From: Larus michahellis
Taxonomy: Eukaryota; Chordata; Aves; Charadriiformes; Laridae
Reading direction: 5' to 3'
NCBI RefSeq assembly: GCF_964199755.1
Contig: NC_133901.1
Coordinates: forward strand, 51,309,324-51,373,323
Length of the DNA stretch: 64,000 nt
A model generated the notes under the pieces. That model was not told where the DNA came from. It made no database searches and worked only from the letters and a program-made list of their open reading frames with translations. Shown in pieces: positions 36,001 to 46,850 of this stretch. Position 1 is the stretch's first letter; every line of letters begins with the position of its first letter. The translations under genes were made by a program, and so were the position numbers.

Positions 36001-36306
36001 GTTCGCCCAGCCCTGGCAGCTCCTCACAAACCTGCTGGATGCTGAGGCAGGGCAGCCCTGCCAGCGGGAGCCATCCCCGTGCTTGAGACAACCCTGGGTT
36101 TGCAAATGAGCATGTTTTCCAGGGGGTGTCTACGCAGCTCTGCCCAAAGCCTGGGCTGGGGGCAGCTCCTTGCTGGGGACAGGGTGAAGCCACATGCTCC
36201 CGCGGCTCCTGTGGCGACCCCCCTCCCAGCCCAGCATCAGTGGCCGATGGAATGCTGGAGCACAGAGGAGGGCCTGGCACTGCCTCAAACGCTGCTCTCC
36301 TGCAGG
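33076..36306. other. Intergenic, nothing recognised
   Basis: No exon, repeat family or CpG island was recognised. ELOVL3 would be expected about here in a mammal, but no frame shows a HxxHH-type elongase motif. Confidence 0.55.
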
Positions 36307-36311
36307 ACTTC

Positions 36312-36955
36312 TGTTACAATTTGAGGAACCCACAACAATTTATTATTGTTTAGACAATTATTCTATCACCCAATGACCCCTCCCCACCCAGGAAGGGGAA
36401 TCGGGAAAAAAACAAGGAAACCTGAGGATTGAAATATAAACAGATTTAATAGAATAAGACTAAATAATTAACATTAATAATACCAAAGAACCAGTATTGA
36501 TCCCAATACCAACATACAAGGGTTATACTCAGTCCATTCTATCAGTAGGAAGCTGTGCGCTCCCAGCAGGTGACAGCAAATGTCAGACATTGCAAGCGCT
36601 GCGGCTTTGGGAGGAAGGGAAGTGCTCAGGGGTCCAGCGCTGGGGCAAGAAGTTCTGTGCACAGCCGCCATCAAGGGAGAGAGAAAACTTCCCAGCAAAC
36701 TTCCTAATTTATACTGAATGTGACGTTCATGGTATGAAATAATCCTGTTGGCCAGTTTGGGTCAAGTGCCTGCGTCCCACTCCTCCTCATCCCTGCACCT
36801 GACAAGGCTCAAAAACACTGAGACCTTGAAACCCACATACCATAGCTGGCTATAAAGTAAATATTTTCACAAATTCAGACACTAGAGTCTTCTAAAAGTG
36901 CAGTTTTCTCAAGCATTACAAGAGAAATAAGTCCTCTGTTGCTCAAACCAGGACA
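36312..36955 (-). mobile_element. Solo LTR, ERVL-like, with imperfect target duplication
   Basis: On the minus strand the element opens TGTCCTGGTTTGAGC at 36955 and ends CAAATTGTAACA at 36312, keeping the TG...CA ends of an LTR. The inner part holds ATTATTTCATACCATGAACG followed by a TATAAATTAGG promoter-like box, a pattern seen in avian ERVL LTRs. Flanking bases are ACTTC (36307-36311) and ACTTT (36956-36960), a 5-base duplication with one change. No internal retroviral genes are present, so it is a solo LTR and probably older than the one in NOLC1. Confidence 0.8.
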
Positions 36956-36960
36956 ACTTT

Positions 36961-38807
36961 GCAGACAGCTAACGAGCTACTGCTGCTTCACCCCCAGTGC
37001 TTCTGTATGCGGGAGGGTCCTGGCATGCCCCCTGGCAGCATCCCTCCCGGAGACCCCGGTTGTGGGCCGCAGCAGGGCCACGTCAGCTCCGCGGCTGGTT
37101 TTTCCAGCCTGGTAAGGTGGCGGCACCAAACTGTGTCAACAAAATTTGGCTAATCAAGAGGAGCCGTCTCCCTCTGCAGGTGAGCGTGAAATCGCCCCAG
37201 TTGTGAGAGGAAAGCCTCAAGGAAGACGGGCTCCTCAAAGACGGTGATTTTGACTCACCCCATCATTAAATGACAGTGAGCAAAGAGCACCTCTGTGCCA
37301 GGAAACCCTTCTTATTGCCTGATGCAGGGACCTGTGCATGGCTGTGCCCCAGCCAAGCTCATCCGACAGGCAGACTCCACCCATGGACCTCTCCCTCGTG
37401 GTCCCCACGCATCTCTTTGACGCTCTTGAGACCGTAGGCAATGCTCTCCTCTGATGCTTGCACATTGCAAATACTTCCCACGGAGGAAGGGAATGAGCCC
37501 AAGCTCTGTGGGTGTCCAGTCCCCAGCAGTGACCATTTGCCACTGAGACCGCTGTTGAAGGGGACACGTCCTCCTGTCCCCCCAGGGACCTTCCTGGGGC
37601 TGTGTCACAGCAGGTGGAGCTGCACAGCAGGGCTTGCTCCTCATACCTATAACCACCCCTGTTCCCAGGAACAGGGAATTATCATTACACCAGCCCCTGC
37701 TTGTCTGGAGAGGGAAGGAAGCAAGCCCCAAAGGCAGGGCAATGGAAAGCAGCCATTCTCCCGGGCGCTCGGGCAAGGCATGATCTCAAACAACAGAAAG
37801 ACCCATGGTCCCTCCCAAGCTGTGCTTTGGAAGGGCTCCCCAAAGACTTGCAAACGCCAGGGTGACATTACACACACCATGAGCGCTCCTGCACCACCCA
37901 GCCAGCTGGGGACCTGGCACCATGCCTCCCAGGACAGCTGAGGGCAGCTAATTGCTCCCAACAGCTGATGGGACTATTTGGGTTCAGAAAGCTCCTCCTT
38001 CTTCTCTCAGCCTTGCCCAGGGACTGCTGTTGGGTAAGATGCCTCTGACCCTCCAGCTGAGCCTCTTTACCCCCAACAGGGCCACTCTACTTGCTGCTAT
38101 AAAAGATTCTAGGTGGGATGCAGCTGGGCCTGGCTTCTTCTCAGCTTGTTACAGCTGCTCTTGGTGGTGGCTGTAGCAGTAATGGCTGTGTAGCAGTCTT
38201 AGGGAAAACTTTTGAATTATTAGTTAATAATAAATTTGTATCAGTGCTATGCTAGTGATGTGGTTGACTAACCCATCTCCTTTGAATTCAGTTATATGTG
38301 TTCTTGTAAGGCAAGCTCTTCCGCGATCAAACTTCATGCTGGTGTAAAACTCAGCAATCTCAGTAAAGAGCTTTGCAGAGTTGAGTTTTCTTCCATGATT
38401 GGCAATCCTGGAAGGCCAGAGTGATCCTGCTTGATTGAGAAGAGGTGGGTGTGCTCAGAGTGATGTGTAGAACCATTTAGCAGTAGTTCAGAGAAAACAA
38501 GATGACTTTTTGCTTTTATGAAATCTGAGAGAACAAGGGAGTATGGAGGAGTTGATACAGTCGCTGGTGCTACAGTAGCCTTGAACAGCACAAAACACTG
38601 GGGTGGAAGGTCCCGCAGGCCTTACTGATACTGAGTGAAAAAGAACATATGGTTCCCTCCTTACTGGAACAACGTAGCTGAGTTTGAAATGCTTTGTAAG
38701 CGGATGGGTTAGATATCTGCTAGGTTTAGTTGAATAAAAGGAAGTCTTGAGACATTGTATCCTTGAGTAGAATAGACAGAGAGAGATGCTACAATAAGCT
38801 AGTTTTT
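36961..38807. other. Intergenic, nothing recognised
   Basis: No gene or well-supported repeat was recognised. The last 300 bases or so could belong to the LTR that follows, as its 5' edge is unclear. Confidence 0.5.
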
Positions 38808-39189
38808 GTGAGAAGAGGAGTTGCAAACTAAGCCAAAAGACGAACTGAGTATGCGCGAAGATCGAGTTCACCAGTGGACATGGTGAGGAAGACTATTGAC
38901 GACCACCAGAGGACCCTGGAAGACCACCAATGGACATGGATGCGCATGCGTTAAGGACATTTACATATATTAATGAGTTCTAGGTGATAATATGAATATG
39001 TTAATCATTCTGGGAAATGTAATTAATACGTAAATTCTGATTGCTTATAACCTGTGTAGCTGAGCAACTCGGCACGCACACTAGGCGGAGTGATCCCCTG
39101 TGTGCCCAGCGCTGCAATGAAGAATGTCTGCTTTCTAACACTCCAAAATTGAGTCTTAGAGAGTCCTTAATCGCTGGCTTACGGTATCA
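38808..39189 (+). mobile_element. Class II (ERVK-like) LTR, solo or fragment
   Basis: The plus strand shows the end of an avian class II ERV LTR: a TTATAACC box near 39046, the R-like segment GGCGGAGTGATCCCCTGTG, a decayed polyadenylation signal AATGAA at 39116-39121, then the U5-like GAGTCTTAGAGAGTCC, with a CA end at 39188-39189. The 5' boundary is a guess (a TG at 38808); no 6-base target duplication was found, so the copy may be truncated or rearranged. No gag, pol or env frames follow. Confidence 0.65.
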
Positions 39190-42100
39190 GAATTACTGAG
39201 CACAGAATGGTAGTGTTCACAAGGGTAAAAGCAGCCCCTTATATCTAATGTCTGCTCTTAGAAAAGTATGCCAGGTAACAAAAGAATGATAGCTAACCCA
39301 ATCTTGAAGGCAATACAGATTAAGCTGTGTATCTTGCTAAAAAAGAGGAGAAAATATACAAACAACGTTACATGCTCTGCAAGTAGTAAACTCAGTGTTA
39401 TAATCTGAATGATACGAGTTCAACAGAGGCTGGATTTTGGACTCTAGGCAGGGAAACATTAATGGCTGTGCCTTCAACCCACCAATGAAGTGCATGGACT
39501 GCTAGTAAGGCCAGTCTTTTTAAAGTCTAAACTGACTGGGAAGAAGGGTTGAGTGGTTAATTTTCACTAAAACTAAACTGGCAAGAAGCTGAGGGCCTCA
39601 GCAAGAACAAAAGACAGATTGGCAAAAGGTGAACTTAAAAATTAATTACTTTGCTCTCTTTTCTCTCTCACTTGCCCCCTGGATCAGCAGAGTGAGGGAT
39701 GGTGCTAAAGACATATTTTGGCAGGAGATGAATGAACAAAGCTGAGAGTAACTGCAGATAGTTTAAAAAAAAAAAATTGGCTGAATTACGATCAGGCCAG
39801 GAGGCACTTCAGAGGAAATGTGAAATAATTAGTTGTAAGCAGCGTGGCTGGGATGAGAAGTTATAAGTAGCACAGGTCTGGAGTTGGTGGGGAGGAGAGC
39901 CCTTGGAGCTGGGCACGAGTCTGCCTGCAACTACCTAACGGTAAAAACATCCCCCTTCTTGTCCCAGGTCTGGCTGAGGTGGCCTTCAGGGCCGCCTTCT
40001 TGTTTCAGAAGAAACATGTTTTTATAATACCCCCACTTCCAGACCTGTGTGCGTTCCCTCAGGCCTTGGCTCTGGATGCAAAGCTGCTTTCTCGTTCAGC
40101 CTTAGCTCCTCGGAGTCAAATGGGCCACCCTCTCCCTGCCTGTAGCTTGGGTGAGGAAGCGGGGAGGAGCTGAAGAAACAACTGCAGACCTTTTGGGCAG
40201 CACGCAGACACGTTTCACAGCTCAGTGTTTGGATTACAACCCATCCATGGTTTCCCAGTAGCGCCTGTATTTTAAGAAGAGGTTGAGTCTGATCAAGGAA
40301 GTTGTATTACAGCAAGTCTTGCCCGAATGGGTTGGAAAAAAACCCCAAAAGTCAAACCAAAGGCTTGAAGACTGTCCTTCTTCACAGGTCATACCTTGCC
40401 AACCAAGGAATCCTCTGACTGTATTAGGTCGGCGCTGAATAAAGGAGCATGGGCTCTTGTTAGGAGGACTTTCCAAAGAGCTTTCATGAGGGGTTCTCCA
40501 AAAAGATGAAAAAAGAAAGCAAGTAGCTGGCAGCGGCGAGTAAAGCCTTACCAGGGATCAAAGTAGTCCCTGGGACAGAATCAAGTAGGATGAATGCTGA
40601 CTGTTTTGTTTTGGTGAAAAGACAGAAATGAGCCCTTTCTGCTGCGGTTACAGGAACAGCATTTTAGTCCCACTTCTGTAGCCAGTGGGTTTTACAAAGC
40701 AAAGTGCTGAACTTCCATTTTGCTCTCACAACTTTGCCTGGGATTGGCAAATAGGCCAAGACTCTGCAGCCTTGATAGACTTCAACTGGTGGAAAGAGTA
40801 TGTGTGTCTGGTGTTGGTGTAACTTCTACTAACTGTAAGTGCAGATGACTTAATTGGGCTTTGGCGCAGGAGGATAATGAAGTGGAGAGGGGCCAACATA
40901 GAGCCACTGGCAAGGTCTGGCTGCATGAATGACCCTGGGGCTTCTCTGTTTGGCTTAGCAAAGGAGAAGGTGCTTTGTATGTTTGAGAATGCAGGGTGGA
41001 GAGCTCTTCCACACCATAACCAACGTAGGCTCATGATGACAATTTGGTTAATGCAATAATGTTGTTATTGTTCTGTGGCTTATTTTACTCTTGTTTAAAG
41101 CACTGGGCCTGTTTTGGCTGAGAAATCCTGAATGTTGTTTTGTACAAAGTCTCTCTTTAACGAACAGTTCAGAAAACACAAATAGGTACATGCATGAATG
41201 TCTGTAGAGGTTCTTAAACTCAGCCTGAGTTTTGAGACTTCTGTGATAAAGATGTAGCTGATCAGGTTGTTTAAAGGACACCTTTGATCATAATTAGAAG
41301 TCCTTCAATAGGATTTTTGTACATGTGTTTGTTCAAGAACTTGTTAGCTAGTCAGACTGACCCCCTTCAGCCTCTAAATTTTCAACTGTGAAACAGACAC
41401 TGAGGAATTAAATTGACAAATTCTCTGCTAATCTCACGTTCTCTGGATTTGTATGTATATTCAACTGTTGTTTTCAGAATGAAGTTTGAAGACAGAGCAA
41501 CTCTAGGTAAAAGCCCAGCTGCTCAATTAATGCACTTGTCTTGATCACTGTTTCCAAACACCAGTGGGCCTGCTTACAGGCTTTAAAGAACAAAAGGTTT
41601 AGTAAATGGTACAAGCTACCACAAAACCAACAAGAGAGCTTCTTAGAGGTGATTTTCATCATTGGTGTTCCATATGGGATTTGTAACCCTTAGCTTAGAG
41701 CCGCGATAGCATTCATTCAAAGGGTGATTGCAGATTTCAACATCTTTTGGTTAACAGCTCTTGATGTCACCATCGTTTTGTTTAACCCTTAGGACCTTAG
41801 CTGTCCCTTTTGTTATTTTCTCTTTGGCGATCTTTCACAGTGGTAAGAGCAACTAGGTCAGAGAGCAAGACATAACTTGGAGCACTAGTAAGGACTCCAA
41901 GTAGTCCCTTCTGAGAGGCCTCCTCTTCCCATTCAGTGGGCCTGCTTTGATTTTTGTCCTGCTTGGGAAACGCTGTTAGCAGGTAGGGACAGGACAACTA
42001 CAGAGTCAGCTAGCCAACAAGCAAGTGAAGACCTCGATGCCCACGCTGTCCCTGTCCCCCACACTGATGTTTTGCCACTGTCCTAGTTAGCGTAGCTGCT

Positions 42101-45100
42101 TTCTTGTCTCCCCCTATGCATGCACCGCATTCAAATCCTTCTGCTCTGTAAAGACTTTTTTGTGCCATTTGCTATGGAATTGATTGATCTGCAAGGCCAG
42201 GGAGCCATAGATGCTGGTTGTTCTTTATTTTTCCCAAGGCTTAGTTTTTGTTAATTTGCCTGTTTGATCCTTGGGAAAGAGATTATCTACTCTGTCTTCC
42301 TAGAAACCGCTTCCTGCGTTTTGGATCCTACCAGGATTTGGCATGCTGTTACTCGTTCTGGAGAGTATCTGGAGTCTTTAACAAACACCTACGTGCTCTT
42401 CAGACCTGGCAGAACTCAAACATGCTATCTACCAGTAAAGTAGTTGATTTGTTGCTTACTGTCCTGGTATAGGGAATTGTTTAAGACTTGGGGTATAAAA
42501 TGTGATATTTGGGTAAAAATCAATTTTCTTATAGTCTTGTCCACAGGACAAATGAGACTATAGGTGATGCTCAGTCACCATGTCAGAAACCAGTCCTCCC
42601 ACCGTGTGTATTTGCGAAAAAGCGAATCTTTACCAGAAAACTGAAACTCTTGTTGTAAGTAGCAATTTGAGCTTTAAATGAGCATTTAATGTATTTAGGG
42701 CTACCTCAAATAAGATTTATTTCTAGAACACTGTAGAAGCAATATAACGGGAATCCCCCTCTCCAGAAGGATCCACAGCCTTATTTCACGGTCCTCAGGA
42801 AATTGTCCTTTCTCTTTCAGGTCCTACCTAGCCATCATGGGCTCAGATCAAAGGTGTTGGAGCCTTTTGCTCCGTAGGGTCTCTGTCTTCTCCCAGATCA
42901 TCTGGAGTACAGAAGGATGAAGTCCCTCTCTCCCACTGGTTCAGGACTGCAGCCCTGATGTTCCTGAATGAGAACAGTTGTGTGTGAAGCATTGCTGGGG
43001 CTCTGCTGATTCACCTGCAGCAGCTGAGCTCTGTGCCATTCACTGTGATGCGTGGAAATAAGTTCAGCTGTTTATTTGCAAATCACTTAGATTGCATGTC
43101 ATTGCATGTCAGCTTCTAAACCACCCTGAGTCCAACAGTGGATGGTTCTGAGGCCAGTGCCAGTGACCAGGCACTGGGCTTGGCAGCTGCCTGCGTGCTA
43201 GCCCACCCAAGAGCTGGCAGTGCAGACGGGTGTATTTGGTATCTGGGAGAAAAGAGGATAATGGGAATGTCACAGCTACATCTGGATTGCTCAGGTGAGA
43301 TTTCATCCTGCCAGACGAAGCTATGCTTTACTAGGCAAGACAGCTATCTAGGAGGATGCTGGGGGCATCATCCCTGCTCTCTGCTTATGTTCTTTGTATG
43401 TGCTGCTCTGGTTCTCTTCTGCCAGGGACGCCTGGGGAGGGCTGCCAGCTGCCTGCTCAGGTGGTACCAAACACCTGTGGTCACAAGCTCCTCCTGCGTC
43501 TTAACTGAATGTGCCACCACCTAAGAGACAGATGGACAGACCACCTCTAGGAGAGGCATGGTTCTTGTTCATGTGCCATGAAGTAACTTCAAAATGAAAA
43601 AATTTCACTACTGATGCCAGGTCAAGAATATGAAATTACATCAAGATCAGCACCTTTTCTACTCAGTATGGATACATACAGCTCTCGTATATGCATTGAT
43701 TTATTTGACGCCTTTTTCATACCTGACCTTTGTTCTGAACTGCGAGAGAAGTGTGGCTTTCTCCATCTTGATCCTGTGTCTTCCTGAGGGTTAGCAACAG
43801 CGAGGTGTCCGGCAGGCTGTGTCCCTCTGGGTTTCCCCCTTCTGCAGTCATCAATGGCTGGTCCTGCTGCCCAAGCCACTTTGGTCACCACCAGGGAACT
43901 AGAAATGAGAGTGAGATGGTAAAAACCCAGGCTTCTGTTTTACCATCTGAACTGAGCGTGTGGCTGCTCGAAGGCACTGTGCTTCATAAAGCCAAAATGA
44001 GCCTCGGAGCCTGAGCCTGGCTGGGAGCACCTCTGGGGGTATGCTGGCTGCTGGTGAATGGGACTTGGCCCTTCGAGGCAGTGGGCTGGAAAGCTATCCC
44101 AGGGCTGTGGGATACACTTCCCACCCTGGGAGATGTCAGCAGCCTGTGCCCTGACAAGCAGGGCTCCTGCTCTGGACTTCCCAGGGTGGTGGGTAGGAGG
44201 AGAGCAGCACCTTCCCCTGCTTTGGGAAATGCAGAAGCAGGCAGCTGAGGTGATGGTGTTTGGGGAAGAGGAATAAACTGCCCTCCATGTTTGGGAGGTC
44301 TCTTCAGAGAGGAGGGGATGGTGAACACATGGGAGTAATGGGGTGACCTCTCTCCTGCATGGCACTGTTTGGGGCACTTTCTCTGACAGCTGTGGTCCCG
44401 GTGAGGCAGCGACTAGCTCTCACCTCACACGTGCTTACGGCTCCCTCAGCTGTGCCAAGGCATCACCACAACCACAAGAGCATTGAGGAAGTGGTGTATT
44501 TTCACAGTTGCTCTTTTCTGCCTAAACTGCCTGACGTGCTCTTGGTGCTCCAGAGGTGCTGCTGTGTGGGGTGAGATCAGCTGCCCTCACTCTGCCGGCA
44601 CTGCCTCACTCAGCGCTGCAGAGCAAGGCGCTGGAGGCAGGGCTCTTCATCTCCAGAAAAGTTCACCTATGGAAGCGCTCTTTGCTGGTGGTCCATCTGT
44701 GCAGGCTTCTGGGGTAGGAAAAACCTTTCATGTGGCAGGAATCACCCCAGCAGAAGGAGGATTTGCTGAGAGTGTTTCCTAGGGACCCTCTCTCCCACTC
44801 CAAGAGGCATTGCAGCTTTTCAAAAGGCCACATCCCTCCTCCCAGAAGGAGGGTACTCCCTTTCCAACACTGCCAGGAGGGATTGCCTTACCCCACCTGC
44901 CCTACGCCCTCCCCAGGGAATGCATGCTGTGGGCCCAGCATCAGCCCCTTCACCCTGCTCTTCTCTCTGGCTAAACAAGAAATAACAATAAATTGCCCAG
45001 ACCTAGACAGGGGAAGACTTTGATTTCTCCTGTGTTTTATATTGCTGCTGCTGGTAAGTTGTCTGGAGCGCTGAGCTGCGGGTGTGAGGAAAGCGGTGGT

Positions 45101-45329
45101 GCTTGCTGGGGCTCAGGGAGCTAATAATGGCATCCTCCTTCCCCATGTCAGTGCTATTTCCCTGAAGCTTTGTGGAAATGACTCCTCCTGGTACCCTGTG
45201 AAAAAGAGAAAAGCCTTTTCTATGTGTTGCCGGTGAGCTGAAATAGCCAACAGACCTGTTTTGGAGGGGATGTATCTTGAGTTTTTGTCTATTTTTGTTC
45301 TTTCTTACTTTGAGGGCACACACAGCAAT
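39190..45329. other. Intergenic, nothing recognised
   Basis: Six kilobases of mixed composition, AT-rich from about 39.2 to 42.5 kb, with no recognised exon or repeat. A short A run lies near 39764. Unrecognised old repeats or non-coding transcripts cannot be excluded. Confidence 0.5.
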
Positions 45330-45815
45330 TAGTTGCCTCTCTCGTGCGGGAGTCGCTGCTGAGGGGGAGCCGTGGTCCCCGCTGAAGGCGCCTTTGGGGA
45401 CCCCTGTGCAGCTGGAGCAGCTTGGCCTAGGGGCGGCCGGAGGGATGTGGGGAGGATGCAGGGAGCAGGACATCCCTGCAGCCCTGGCACGGGCGGGGCA
45501 GGGGACCTGCTGCAGAGAGGAAGGCCTCAAGGGCGGGAGGAGAGGGAGCCCCGGGCTGCAAGGGCCGGCGAAGCGGGGCCGGCAGAAGCGGAGGTTTTGC
45601 CGGGAGGCTTTTCCCGTCCCTCCGGGCGCCGGCAAGAGCGCGGCATCCCCGATCCCCGCGCAGCCCCGGGCTGCCCTGGGTGCTGGCGGCCGCTAGGTGA
45701 CACCAGCTCCCCTGCTGTCACCCGCCGCCCGGCCCGCTCCCCTCCCACCGGCGGGCGGGGGACGGGGGGTGGCCTCGGCGCTGCTGCGGGCGGTAAGGAA
45801 CGTACCCCCCCCCCC
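45330..45815 (+). promoter_or_regulatory. Orphan CpG island
   Basis: This GC- and CpG-rich block lies mid-way between the UGT8-like gene and PITX3, far from any recognised first exon. It ends in a consensus-like donor GGCG|GTAAGG on the plus strand (GT at 45793-45794) followed by a run of 12 C's. It may be the promoter of an unseen non-coding RNA or of a gene whose exons I did not recognise, or an enhancer-type island. On the minus strand it would point away from PITX3. Confidence 0.5.
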
Positions 45816-46429
45816 CAGCCGCAACCAGGGCCTAAAAGGCAGTGGAGACAGAAATTAGATCCACCTCTCACTGCTGTCCGTCTGCCTGAGCCCAGTTTTT
45901 ACTACCTGCAAGTTCACATCCAGCCTGTGATTTGGGGCTCTGTTATGGTGGTACAAGCTAGCAGGCACCAAGCAAGAAAGCAATTCTCTGCTGTATGAAC
46001 AGTAAGAGACCAACCGAGGACGGCATCGTGCTGCTTTTCAGCAGAGAGAGAAAACAGTGATGGGAGCCGCTGAGGACACCCCACTGTTGGGTGCACTTTG
46101 CGTTAGCCTTTAGGTAAAGACAGCTACGGGGAAAGGGATAGCACAAGCTGTGATGGGGGTAAAAAACTGGCCTTGAATAAGGAAAGCACAAATAAGAGAG
46201 TATTTAGAGAAATGGAATTTTTTCCAGAGCATCTGGGCATGCTGAACTTCATGCAAAGCAATCCCAGAAACACGGGCTGTTATCTATGAGAACTATGGCT
46301 GGGGGCAGGGGGGGGTTGCAGTGAGGCATGAAGAGACTGTAAAATGCGAGCTTTGTACCCCGCCCTTCAAAATGGGGCCTGGGGTCAAAAGCCAGGAACT
46401 GCTGATCGTTAAATCCTCTCGCTCACCCA
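45816..46429. other. Intergenic, nothing recognised
   Basis: No gene or repeat was identified between the orphan CpG island and the CR1 relic. Confidence 0.5.
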
Positions 46430-46850
46430 CCCATCACCCAAAAAATGCTGGAACAAATAATCACACTACTTGTAAGCAGTGGAGATGAGCAGGAGCCGTA
46501 TGGACTTTGTCAAGAACAGAATCTGGTCAAAGTAATCTGATTTTCCTCTATGGCAGGGTAAGGGCATGGTGAGGAAGAGCCCTGGCTGCCATTTAAGTGG
46601 CTCTTAAGCGTGATGTAGATGGGATGTTGGATGGGTACAAAACCCATTGGATAATTATACCCAGAGAGTTATCTACAGTTCACTGTTGAAAAGGAAGGGG
46701 TCTGTTGAGTGAAGTTCAGGGACATCTGTGCCGGCTCTGGTTTTGTTCAGCATTTCCATTAATGACCTGGATGATGGAGGAGAATGTGCACTTGCTAAAT
46801 TTGCAGATTGGGAAGTATCCAGTGACAAAGTTACTTGCCTAACAGGTCTT
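46430..46850 (+). mobile_element. Old CR1-type LINE relic, reverse-transcriptase region
   Basis: The plus strand resembles the RT part of a CR1-type ORF2. Traces include AAAATGCTGGAACAAATAAT, a GACTTTGTCAAGAACA segment (the FVKN block), and a frame reading VLFSISINDLDDG followed by ECALAKFAD, where the active-site region of intact elements has the FADD motif. Frameshifts and small deletions break it throughout, so it is an ancient dead copy, clearly older than the CR1 at 2.0-2.5 kb. Confidence 0.8.

Noticed and set aside
35756-36280. 174-codon minus-strand frame
   Set aside because: No family resemblance and no exon context; overlapping frames on both strands suggest GC bias.
45003-45998. 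Frames of about 210 codons on both strands over the orphan CpG island
   Set aside because: GC-driven open frames that overlap on opposite strands, without domain features.
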